From: Euprymna scolopes
Lineage: Eukaryota > Mollusca > Cephalopoda > Sepiida > Sepiolidae
Length of the DNA: 28,384 nucleotides
Assembly (NCBI GenBank): GCA_024364805.1
Contig: CM044500.1
Location: 63,194,928 to 63,223,311 of the forward strand
Direction: 5' to 3'
Shown: piece by piece, positions 1 through 7,764 of the stretch
How positions within the stretch are numbered: the stretch's first letter is position 1
How the letters are laid out: the number at the start of each line of letters is the position of its first letter
The notes under the pieces: generated by a model
What the model was told of the DNA's origin: nothing
What the model saw: only the letters and a program-made list of their open reading frames with translations
Database searches by the model: none
Program-made: the position numbers and the translations under genes

Positions 1-26
1 TGTGTGTGTGTGTGTGTGTGTGTGTG
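1..26. repeat. (TG)n microsatellite at window edge
   Basis: Thirteen TG units run from the first base, so the array probably continues outside the window. It is followed by a short TA-rich stretch. Confidence 0.95.
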
Positions 27-542
27 CGTATATATATAATTTATATCACTCTCAAAATTGGCTGTCTTAATGAGAACGTCCCGAGAACTATAACGATGGT
101 GCACGCCATATTGGATACTTTTGTTTTGTGGTGATAAATCCTGGCTACACTATCGACCGATATTATTGATTATCGACCTCATTCTTGAAGGACAAACCAA
201 ACTCAACATTGATTTGCCGTTCTCTAATCGTTTTATTCTTCGATCTTTTCTGCCTTTCCCTTTACCAACCTTCATGTATGGCAGCTTCAATCACATCTAT
301 AATTTAAAATTTCTAATCGAAATTTTGTTTTTCTTTTCAAGGGCATTCAAAAAGCAATGCCTTTTTTTCTGACCCAAACGAATCAAAAAGGATTGCATTG
401 TTATGATTACTGAATTTATGCATTGAAAACACTGAAAGTTTTATCTCTCTGTCGCAGATATTGACGGTGAGTTCTTAAAAATTCAACACCTGTCATAGAC
501 GCCAGTCAGAAGCAGAGATACGTTATCAAATTCTTGTGAAAC
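27..542. other. No gene or repeat recognised
   Basis: An 83-codon open stretch on the plus strand at 121-372 is rich in Phe, Leu and Ile, as expected for AT-rich noncoding DNA, and has no recognisable motif. I see no RNA gene or transposon end here. Confidence 0.5.
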
Positions 543-881
543 GTGCATTGATAGTGCTTGTTACTATGTGGAAAAGTAAATTCTGGAGCAGAAATAGCAC
601 CTCGTTTTAATGGTATTACTCTCTTTTTGGGTTAAAAAAAAAAGAAAAGAAGTAGCCTTACTTTTGAACGACCTTCGTATGACAAAGTGCGCTCCGGAAG
701 CCCATGCACAGCCATCGTTAAACGCTTACAAAGGTGCATTGCTAATGGTGGTGAGTATGTAAAATAATAAATTCTGTATCACAGAAGGTTCAATCGATTT
801 AGTGATACCACTCCCGTCTTCGGAGCTCTTCATCTTTTTTGCGTTAAAAGAAAAAATAGGAGGCTTTACTTTTGGAACAAT
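543..881. repeat. Degenerate tandem duplication, two units about 190 bp apart
   Basis: Unit 1 (543-672) and unit 2 (734-881) share the same order of landmarks. Each has GTGCATTG, then a stretch containing TAAATTCTG and CAGAA, then a (G)GTTAAAA...GAAAA run, then a segment ending in CTT(T)ACTTTTG(G)AAC. Intervening bases have diverged and indels are frequent, so the duplication is old. There is no coding potential. It could also be two insertions of one unrecognised element. Confidence 0.5.
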
Positions 882-1056
882 GATTGAATCTCTCTCTTCA
901 CTACGTTTTTCTTTCGATTAAAACAGTTACTATTATTGTTGTCTTCATACGAGTCGGATCTTCTTCCGGATTCAGTCGTGATGCTCGATTGCGGAGCGTT
1001 GGGGAGCGTTATGGAGTATTACCTTAGTTATACTTACTCTAACATTCACAAGCAAC

Positions 1057-1360
1057 ATGAATCGGAACAAATACATTCAAGACATTCCAAACCCCGCTGC
1101 AAAGAAGGTGGGCTCCCTCTATCGTGCTAGAAAATTACTCACACTTACGCAACCCACATCTTTACAAACCCACAGAGAATTGTTTCCTCCTTTCCTAACT
1201 GTACTGAACAACAGACGTTTAAATGTAATGCAAACAGACAGATAGCTGCTCAACTACCTTCAATGTCCTGTTAAACAGGATCCCAAGCATTACCTCCTTT
1301 CTCCTCCACGTGACAACAGTTCTTGTTTGGGGTGGAAAACAATAAAAGAAAAATCTGACC
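1057..1360 (+). mobile_element. LINE fragment (Jockey/CR1 group), C-terminal ORF2 piece plus 3' UTR
   Basis: The frame from 1057 reads NKYIQDIPNPAAKKVGSLYR, which corresponds to the post-RT segment of non-LTR ORF2 proteins (compare YIKSVAKDAGKMVGSVYL in the LINE at 7745-9664). The coding similarity then stops, and the sequence continues into a 3' region with CAGACAGATAGCTGCTCAAC and TTCTTGTTTGGGGT. The reverse complement of 16540-16660 has the same landmarks. The copy therefore has lost the middle of the C-terminal region. It is decayed, plus strand, and of the same family as 1445-1840 and 16535-17010. Confidence 0.7.
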
Positions 1361-1444
1361 TGACGCGATTGTATCTCCAAGGATCAAATCTAAACGTTAA
1401 ATGGCATTAGTAAGATCTCGATTTGTGGCTTTTGAATCACAAAT

Positions 1445-1840
1445 TATCAAGTCCGAAAGCTAATCAAGGATAAACTCAACCTTTTGTCACATCACCGCAG
1501 TGTCGCATTCCCGTGCCTGTTTTACAAGTATGAACTCATTGCACTTGTGTCTTCTTCGACGCACATATGGACTAACTCGACAAACAACAAAATTCCACCC
1601 TTTCACTTTTGAGGTCTCTAGATGCCACACAACTTTCTACTGTAATCGTTTCTTCCGTCGGACTGCTAGACTCTGGAATTCCCTTCCTTTTTCCTGCTTT
1701 ACTTTGGATTTGTAAATATGAACGGTCATTTCGCCGCCCAACTACCCATAATCCTCTGTTAGACACGATCACTAATAGAAGCCCCTAACGTTCCAAGTAG
1801 CAATATGGTGAAAGGGGGGGAAAAACAACAAAAAACTACA
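1445..1840 (+). mobile_element. LINE fragment (Jockey/CR1 group), ORF2 C-terminus and 3' end
   Basis: Translation near 1459-1540 gives KLNLLSHHRSVAFPCLFYKY, matching the QPLSHRRDVASLSLMYRYFH segment of the fuller LINE downstream. A second frame, open through about 1500-1715, contains FRRTARLWNSLPFSCF, the conserved C-terminal (R)TARLWNxLPFSCF block. The coding similarity continues as NGHFAAQLP just beyond a stop, then passes into an A-rich 3' tail near 1815-1840. At least one frame change separates the two blocks. It is a separate decayed copy from 1057-1360 or a rearranged continuation of it. Confidence 0.75.
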
Positions 1841-2291
1841 CGAAGATTTACACAAAAATTATCCTGTGTATGCCAGTTATTTATCTGTGCATCCGCTGAC
1901 AAAAAGACGAAACAATAAATCATATACAATTGTTCATCTGTCAATCCAAAATATGCTTGCACAGTCAAAGTAAACGCTGAAATTCGGCAACGGACTAATC
2001 TGAGGTATTTACAATCCTCTGATACAGAAATTGTTAGAAATAACACGATAAGACAGGACCGCTGATTGGTCGACGCCAAACCTTTCACCGAAAGATAAGA
2101 GTTTCATTTTGGGCGGGATTTTGAATTCTAAAAATCCATTTGCTGAAAGACATCGAAGCGTCGACAACTCATAAAAAACAAACCTGTCCCAATATCAAAC
2201 GTCCTTTAAATCGTCTAGTCAACTTTGGAATTGACGACAAATACAATTAGGAACTCTCTTGAGTTGGTTGAAATTAACCATCTAAAATTAT
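1841..2291. other. No gene recognised
   Basis: The minus-strand open stretch at 1759-2088 overlaps the LINE 3' end and shows no domain. Nothing else in this stretch supports a gene, tRNA or transposon end. Confidence 0.45.
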
Positions 2292-2293
2292 TA

Positions 2294-2440
2294 TTGTACT
2301 TTGGGGTAATTGCACCAAATCCTGGGGTAATTGTACCAACTTTTAAAAAAGTGCTTTTTATATGCGTGGTTGCCAAAAAGAGCACTTTTAGCTAGTTGGC
2401 ACCATTATCCGGGACTTGGTGCAATTACCCAAAAGTACGA
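2294..2440. mobile_element. Foldback MITE with TA target-site duplication
   Basis: The left half (GTACTTTGGGGTAATTGCAC from 2296) is the inverted complement of the right half (GTGCAATTACCCAAAAGTAC, 2420-2439). Pairing continues inward: CTGGGGTAATTGTACCAAC with GTTGGCACCATTATCCGGG, then AAAGTGCTTTTT with AAAAAGAGCACTTTT. Almost all of the 147 bp can form one hairpin. TA dinucleotides at 2292-2293 and 2441-2442 are the likely target-site duplication, pointing to the Tc1/mariner superfamily. There is no coding capacity, so it would be a non-autonomous derivative. A transcript would be a long dsRNA hairpin. Confidence 0.8.
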
Positions 2441-2579
2441 TATTTCAGTCAATGGTAATTGAAAAACGAACTATGTTTCTTTCTGAATTGTCCATAAGAT
2501 TCGACCTTGAATCCAAATAACAAGCATTCTCAAAAGATTCAACTACTTGGCTTCTTGCCAGCAAAATAAGTCCGACCTT

Positions 2580-2950
2580 ATTTTGCAAGACGAACCAGAA
2601 CGAATGGAATTTATTTATCGAGGAGGTAGATCCTGTTTTTTGTCGGCTTTTTTCTGGGGCTGAGGCATCGGATTATGCAAGATTAAATCCTCACAAAATA
2701 GAAGAGACAGATAACGATGAGTTCGTTCGGAAGCAATAAGAACGCTGCCGAGAGTACTCGGACAACGAATCAGATATTTCAGTGATGGAACGTCATTTTT
2801 CCATGAAAGATGAAGGAGACTTGGGAGTTAATGACTGACTTTCTAATTGTTCAGTTGACGAACAAAGTCATTCAGAGGATAGCAGAAATTAGAAAATTAG
2901 TAAGAGAATATACAATGCTCGTGTTGGACAGGAACACTACCGAAGATAAA
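2580..2950 (+). pseudogene. Decayed coding-like stretch, unidentified
   Basis: One plus-strand frame has protein-like composition over about 120 codons, with an acidic, Ser/Asp/Glu-rich stretch (for example CREYSDNESDISVMERHF) and few of the Phe/Ile/Lys runs that dominate random frames here. It is interrupted several times and has no clear start. Acidic N-terminal regions of this kind occur in several transposase families, including piggyBac, but I see no diagnostic catalytic motif. It could be a transposon relic, a processed pseudogene or chance. Confidence 0.3.
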
Positions 2951-3101
2951 TAATAAACGTTAACCTCAGTACACCGGAGTAGTACTGGATTATAACAAAA
3001 AGGGGAAATGCAAGAATTGTACCGTAATATGTTGATATCCGATTAAGTCGAGGACATGGATAATGCCGCTGGTTCTGTGATTAAAGTGTTAACCGTAGTT
3101 G

Positions 3102-3390
3102 CTCCGTTAAGTCTCGTAAGATAAAGGATACCCCCATGTAGGGGCAGCTGCGCGTGTAATTATGTGGCAAGTGTTGCGCAATCACTACACACACCTCTCC
3201 TGAAGCGGCACTGCTTGAGTCCAGTGGCAAGGAGAAGTCCAAAACGACTGAAAACAATGTCGAGATAAGCAGAAAACACAGTACCTAGAAGTCTCAAATG
3301 GTCGCCCATCTGGTACTGACCAGGCTCACTTTTGCTTAACTTTGGTGATCTGGTAGGAACCGGTGTGTCAAATATGATTATGCCGTATAT
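3102..3390 (-). mobile_element. 5S rRNA-derived SINE, full-body copy
   Basis: Read on the minus strand from 3390, the first ~115 bases follow 5S rRNA. They include TACGGCATAAT, AGTTAAGCA (5S box A region AAGCTAAGCA), GCCTGGTCAGTACCAGATGG (5S GCCTGGTTAGTACTTGGATGG, box C) and a GGTACTGT ending. A ~170-bp non-5S body follows, ending near GAGACTTAACGGAG. The body is shared with copies at 13399-13683, 17525-17750 and 26386-26673. This layout fits SINE3-type elements driven by an internal 5S (type 1) Pol III promoter. A 5S gene is excluded by the attached body and the divergence. Confidence 0.9.
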
Positions 3391-3886
3391 TGTCTCGAAT
3401 AAGCTCAGCAAAAAATTGGCCGATGAGTTAAGGAAAAAAAAAGGGGGGGGCGTAAACTAAAAAAAAGGTTTACTTAAAATCTATCAAGCACAATGGGAGA
3501 AATATTAATGATATGATTCATTGTATTGTGATTACAGCAATAACAGAGCAGATCCATCTATGGGTAGGCCACAATTAATTTACGAAGATCTGGAAGACAT
3601 ATCATATCTACTTCTAAGTTTGCAAAAAAAAAAAAAAAAAAAAATGGCTGGATCATTCTATCGCTCCAGAAAGTATCTGCGTCGCTGCGCAATTCTACAC
3701 CAACATAAAAGTTAGATACGTCACAAGAGTCAACACTACTGCTATATCTAGGTAGAGTCAGTTGCTAGGATTCTTTCTTGCACTGACATAAGACAACATT
3801 GTCTTTATATCGTAGTAGAGAAATTGTTTTCATGTTTACAACCACTTTCTTACAATATAAACGTTTCAGATGACTTGGCACCACTG
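3391..3886. other. Unclassified stretch with G, A homopolymers
   Basis: It contains an A9-G8 run near 3430-3450 and a 21-base poly(A) at 3624-3644, which may be the tail of an unrecognised plus-strand retroposon upstream. There is no gene evidence. Confidence 0.4.
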
Positions 3887-3954
3887 GCGGTGGTTTAGTG
3901 CTTAACGACAATGACTGAAAACCTGAGGCCCCAAGTTCGAATCCAGTTCTTTCC
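3887..3954 (+). mobile_element. tRNA-derived SINE head
   Basis: GGTGGTTTAGTGCTTAACGAC resembles a Pol III A box and D arm, and AAGTTCGAATCCAG at 3933-3946 matches the B box GGTTCGANTCC. Spacing between the boxes is tRNA-like. The stems are imperfect and no clear anticodon arm forms, so this is a tRNA-related SINE 5' region and not a working tRNA gene. The body downstream (3955 onward) is not recognised. Confidence 0.55.
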
Positions 3955-4336
3955 ACAAAACCTCACTTTTTCATCGTTTACGTGGTCCTTCCGTAAGTAC
4001 CTGACATATTTCTAGAATGTATTCTGACTAGAAAAAAAAACGGGGAAATCAATGTCAACAACAGAATCTTCGGATCCATACGATAAGATACAGTAAAAAA
4101 ATTCACAGCAAAAACTTGATCAGTTTCCGATGGTTAGTTGTTCTGTACAAGACCTGGAGGTGAATCGTTCTCAGTAGACAGTTCTTGAGTTGAAAAATAT
4201 TCTTCCCGTGTTGATACAAGGAAAACACATGTGAGGTTGCTAAAGAAAGGTTTTAATTTTGATAGAGCAATTCTCGTTTCTGATTGGTTCGTAGCAGAAA
4301 GTCAATTAATTTGATTCGGTGCGGTGGACACGAAAC
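3955..4336. other. No gene recognised
   Basis: This may hold the diverged body of the tRNA-like SINE at 3887-3954. I find no ORF with protein-like composition and no terminal repeats. Confidence 0.4.
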
Positions 4337-4736
4337 AAATATCTACCCTCATTATAACTGGGGATGGTTTTCTAGCGGCTCCGGCTGCAGGGAGACAGGG
4401 AAGAGTACACGTCAAGGATCCGTTTTTGACACTTAGTCCGACAGGTGTGGGGTCGGGAACCGGCCCAGTACTTGTCGGACTGAGGTACACCACCTGGGTA
4501 TTACTCAGAAGGTCCACCCTCCCAAGCCTTGCCATCAGGCTTTCGGGTGGGGCAAGTTAATTGCTCGTCGCCTGAGGCGCCCCGACCAGAGAATACCGAC
4601 GGGGATACTCAGGCAATTTTTGTAATTGTAAGAGTGCTCCTACTTTAGGGGAGCTTGCTTCGATCCCCACCTTCAGACCTTGTGTCAAATATTGGTGATG
4701 TGGGCACCAATTTAAATATCTACCCTCATTATAACT
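4337..4736. repeat. Exact 23-bp direct repeat pair flanking an insertion
   Basis: The 23-base sequence beginning AAATATCTACCCTCATTATA is found at 4337-4359 and again, identical, at 4714-4736. A perfect direct repeat of this length around a 354-bp insert is best explained as a target-site duplication made by LINE-type target-primed reverse transcription. It also marks the insertion as fairly recent. Confidence 0.85.
4360..4713 (+). mobile_element. Hairpin-rich retroposed element, unclassified, 354 bp
   Basis: The insert lies exactly between two identical 23-bp repeats and is GC-richer than its surroundings. It folds into consecutive hairpins: 4435-4446 with 4470-4481 (AGTCCGACAGGT/ACTTGTCGGACT); 4514-4519 with 4545-4550 enclosing AAGCCT/AGGCTT; 4570-4576 with 4608-4614 (GCCTGAG/CTCAGGC) enclosing CCCC/GGGG; and 4636-4640 with 4650-4654. 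No 5S or tRNA head is evident, although CTTCGATCCCC near 4662-4672 resembles a B box. The 3' end lacks a poly(A) tail. A divergent second copy lies at 25430-25700. The overlapping open frames look incidental. Class (SINE of unknown head, or retroposed structured RNA) is unresolved; the orientation is provisional. Confidence 0.65.
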
Positions 4737-4889
4737 CCAAAATATTGCAACAACTTGTCCACCTACAACAGCTGCCACCAATTCTACTTTCTTCCCCTTT
4801 ATATTAAAATCCAAAAATAATAGTTTCTTTCCCTAAAGTTTTCATCTATTAAACAAAACACCACGGACTGCTATACAACTGACTATAGC

Positions 4890-5600
4890 ATAATTGTTTT
4901 AATGCAGAACCCACGTCGAAAGGCTCCGCTTGCGACTATGGATAACAACTCTCGGGGAGCCGAGGCACGGACGTTACGCCTGTCAGCTTTAGCACTGTGC
5001 TACTCGACCGCAGAATATTGCGCAGCATTATGGGCTCGTTCTGCTTATGCTGCAAGAGTAGACATCGAGCTCTACAAGGCTTGCAGGATGATTACTGGCA
5101 ACAGGAAATCCATCAACCTGCAATGTGTCAACAGAATGTTCAGAATCGCCCCATCACAGATTCGTCGAATGTAACAATCGCCATCCCCAATGCGAACATC
5201 AAGCGGTGCCGCAGCGACTACAACTCCGCAAGAGCTTTGCCACTTTCACAGGCCTCGCACGAACAACACCAGCGTCCGGCATTTCTAGAATGAGTCAGTC
5301 AAAGACAACAAAAAGGTACTGAAAGAAGACCCTTCAGCAGGCTGTGAACTCCCTGGAAGGAGCGGGGTAACACTCAAGTTGACTCAAGCGAAGGTTGCCA
5401 AAACACAGAACAACCTGCACAAGTAGTGCTATGTACAGGTCGCTCAGTATCTCTGCAGCACACATCCCCACGGACTGTCTTGTCGTCTAAGCAAGCCATA
5501 CTTCGAGGCGGACCTGACGGATGCCTCGAATACTGCCCGACGAGGCATCTAGAGATGGAGTGAAACGCTATAGTAATGATGATAATGATGAATTGTTTTC
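4890..5600 (+). mobile_element. LINE 3' fragment (I/Jockey-like ORF2 C-terminus)
   Basis: The frame at 4902-5174 reads ALCYSTAEYCAALWARSAYA and RVDIELYKACRMITGNRK. These are the conserved 'STAEYxxPvWxRSxHxxxvD...CRxItG' blocks found after the reverse transcriptase in many I/Jockey-type non-LTR elements, followed by RIAPSQIRR (compare IAPPxIRR). Coding similarity then continues weakly in shifted frames to about 5540. The copy ends in a TGATGATAATGATGAA-type tail (5574-5592), typical of LINEs with short tandem 3' ends. It is strongly 5' truncated and frame-broken. It belongs to a different clade from the LINE at 7745-9664. Confidence 0.75.
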
Positions 5601-5789
5601 AAGTTCCATGTAAACAAATATTTTAAAAAATGTTACCTTATTTTCTGACCTTGATAAACGAGAATATATTAAAAAGAAAATACGTTAGTTACTATGTGTC
5701 GGAGTCGGATTTGAGACGTTGGAGATGACTTAAATATGCGGTTACGTCATTTGTAGTTGCTGGTAACTTGTTTGCTTATTGAGCATTAT

Positions 5790-6167
5790 TCATGACTAGA
5801 CGGGTACCCGGCGTTGCCCGGGTGTTTAGAAGTTATGTAGTAAGGATATTGAGCGGGTGGGGGGAGGAGAAAGAAGAAGTGAACGAAAAAAATTACATCA
5901 AAATAATAATAAAAAAACAATCCTGCATTGCCTGGTGTGTCGAGTAAAAAAAAATATCATGGTTAAAATTTGTGTATATGAGATCTCACGCGAATGTGGA
6001 AAAAACTGTACAAAGGTGAGACATGTCGTCCACTAAAAGTATGGCAGAGAAGAACATCGAAAAGTAGTAATACGTAGAGAGATTGAAAAGTCGTAAATGG
6101 CTAACTATATTTGGAGGGACACCATGGAAAAGGGAAACACTAGACGAAGGAAAAATTATAGATGAAG
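5790..6167 (+). mobile_element. Dispersed repeat with ACCCGGCGTTGCCCGGGT signature
   Basis: The self-complementary string at 5806-5823 (ACCCGG / CCGGGT stem) is followed by TGTTTAGAAGTT and ATATTGAG, the same order as at 18531-18565 (TGCTTGGAGGTGTATATTGAG). Related motifs are at 27816-27833 and, inverted, at 15645-15660. The rest is A-rich with no clear ORF and runs into a TA array. I think it is an end region of a LINE or related retroposon common in invertebrates, but the class cannot be fixed from this sequence. Confidence 0.5.
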
Positions 6168-6283
<116 letters not shown>

Positions 6284-6561
6284 GTGATAAGAATCTATCC
6301 TATTAATAAAATTCTAAATGTTTATTTATTTATGTGTGTGTGTATATCTATACGAATAAAACTTTCGAACGGATGCACCGAATTGAAAAATTCTTTTTTT
6401 TCCCTGAAAGGTGTGAGTTCCTAAATTGTCCTTATCTATATATGGTTCGTAACGAACAACGCCGAGTCGCACAAAAAGCCCGAAATAATTTCCCTGCCCA
6501 TGTCCACGGAATTAAGCACTGTCTGTATACAATCGCGGTAACATCCTTCGGCATACGGACA

Positions 6562-6634
6562 GGACTTGTGGCACAATGGATAACGCGTCTGACTACGAAT
6601 CAAAGCGTTCCAGGTTCGAATCCTGGCAGGTTCG
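6562..6634 (+). tRNA. tRNA-Arg(ACG), possibly decaying
   Basis: Seventy-three bases fold as a cloverleaf. The acceptor GGACTTG (6562-6568) pairs with CAGGTTC (6627-6633) using G-T wobbles. The A box TGGCACAATGG and the B box GGTTCGAATCC are intact. The T stem CCAGG/CCTGG is perfect. The anticodon loop CTACGAA gives anticodon ACG (inosine at 34 would read CGN Arg codons). Two A-C mismatches occur, one in the D stem (GCAC instead of GCGC) and one in the anticodon stem (TCTGA/TCAAA). A TTTT terminator follows within 10 bases and no SINE body is seen. It may be a functional gene, a recent tRNA pseudogene or a detached SINE head. Confidence 0.7.
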
Positions 6635-6640
6635 TAATAA

Positions 6641-6644
6641 TTTT
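6641..6644 (+). terminator. Pol III T-run terminator of the tRNA
   Basis: TTTT begins seven bases after the discriminator base, the usual place for RNA polymerase III termination. It supports treating the tRNA-like sequence as an independent unit and not as the head of a longer SINE. Confidence 0.6.
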
Positions 6645-6936
6645 AACCATCATTTTATCCAACGTTTACTCATTATCCTTACCCTTAGGATATTTTTGTT
6701 TTTTCAGTGATTTTGTTTTGTGCATATGGGAATTTAGCTGCTAGTTAGTAATAAATAGTGATATTTACAATTAGAAATAAAATGCGTTCTTGTCCGTAAG
6801 GATCCGTGGTTAAAACGCGATTAAAGTACTGGGAAAAATCCATTGTAAAAATTATATTCTACTGAAGGTTGAAGGTTCAATTCTCAGTCTATGCGACTGG
6901 AAAATGCAATTGCGAATTACTTAGGATTAATCACAG

Positions 6937-7028
6937 TATATAGTTTAACCCGGATGTAAGAGATCAGAATATAAGAAAAACGGATTTAAGAAAGATTTTC
7001 TCTTGTCCCAAATTAGAGCCTGTGTTAA
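6937..7028. mobile_element. Half of a pogo/Tigger-like MITE
   Basis: CAGTATATAGTTTAACCCGG followed by ATGTAAGAGATCAGAATATAAG parallels the left end of the MITE at 7033 (CAGTGTAACCCGGATATAAG). No matching right end is visible, so this looks like a partial or interrupted neighbour of that MITE. Confidence 0.45.
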
Positions 7029-7032
7029 TGTA

Positions 7033-7132
7033 CAGTGTAACCCGGATATAAGAATCTAAGATATAAGTGTAACCTGGGTATAGGAGAGGTGTAAGGTTCG
7101 GAGAAGAAGTATCTTATATACTGGTTATACTG
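7033..7132. mobile_element. 100-bp MITE, pogo/Tigger-like ends, TA duplication
   Basis: The left end CAGTGTAACCCGGATATAAG is mirrored by the right end, which in reverse complement reads CAGTATAACCAGTATATAAG. TA dinucleotides at 7031-7032 and 7133-7134 fit a target-site duplication. A second internal GTGTAACCTGGGTATA (7068-7083) repeats the left end. There is no coding capacity. CAGTxxAACCCxGxxATA ends with TA duplications are typical of pogo/Tigger-type derivatives, the same type as 27030-27239. Confidence 0.6.
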
Positions 7133-7199
7133 TATATTACTGTATCCAGTCATGGCGAAAGGAGAGCATGCAATCCCCGTGGTTAATAAATAGTTCCGC

Positions 7200-7385
7200 T
7201 CCCGAGTTCGTCCGAAACGTTCTCGAGTTCGATAAAATAGATTACATCGACCGAAAAATTGTAAAAATGACAATCAAGATAAGAACAGTATTCCGAGGAT
7301 TCCAACAACCAATCCTGATTTAAAAAATTCAGAAACGTAATATCTTTCTAATATGAATTCTTTATAGAAGTGTATCGAATACTTA
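7200..7385 (+). repeat. Dispersed repeat, copy 1 (partner at 21041-21260)
   Basis: CCCGAGTTCGTCCGAAACGT followed by ACATCGACCGAAAAATTG and CAATCAAGATAAGA corresponds in order to CCCGAGTTTGACATAAACAT, ACATCGACCGAAACGTTG and CTCAAGATGAGA in the second copy. Similarity continues at lower level to about ATACTTACGA. Neither copy has an ORF with protein-like content. Family unknown. Confidence 0.6.
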
Positions 7386-7685
7386 CGAAAGGGACCACGT
7401 GATGTTGCCAACGTTCCCAAGTGAAAGTAATTTTTGTGGAATGAATTGGGTTCCAACTTGGCAGGTTTGCCAATCCATATCGATTACTACTGAGCCGCCA
7501 TCACTCCCTCTTCTGCAGGGATTATTGTAGCGGAAGTACCGACAACAAATACACATTCCACTAGCAAAATTATAATCAAAATATTTCTATGACTGTATGG
7601 CTAATAAAAGAATGATTAAGGGCGCACATTTGCAAAAAAAATAAAATAAATAAATAAATAAAAAGGCGACAGAGACCAAAAAATT

Positions 7686-7764
7686 ATAGCATCCAATAAT
7701 TGGAGTAAGACTCCAGGCAACGCCAGATTGGGGTCGGAAGAAGCTAGAAAATATTGGATGCTAT
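7686..7764. repeat. Perfect 13-bp inverted repeat at the LINE 5' junction
   Basis: ATAGCATCCAATA (7686-7698) and TATTGGATGCTAT (7752-7764) are exact reverse complements separated by 53 bases. They sit where the LINE body appears to begin. They may be a hairpin, the ends of a tiny foldback element, or a trace of a rearrangement during insertion. Confidence 0.65.

Noticed and set aside
3160-3411. ORFs over the 5S-SINEs (also 13373-13615, 26376-26600, 19079-19423)
   Set aside because: They are shadows of the repeat: the same residues, such as RLSRHC, recur because the DNA is repeated, and frames shift between copies.
4302-4814. Overlapping ORFs on both strands at 4302-4814
   Set aside because: GC-rich, stop-poor DNA of the hairpin element gives open frames on both strands; no domain is visible.
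6784-6900. tRNA-like sequence near GGATCCGTGGTTAAAACGCG and AGGTTCAATTCT
   Set aside because: The A box is poor, the spacing is too long and no stems form.
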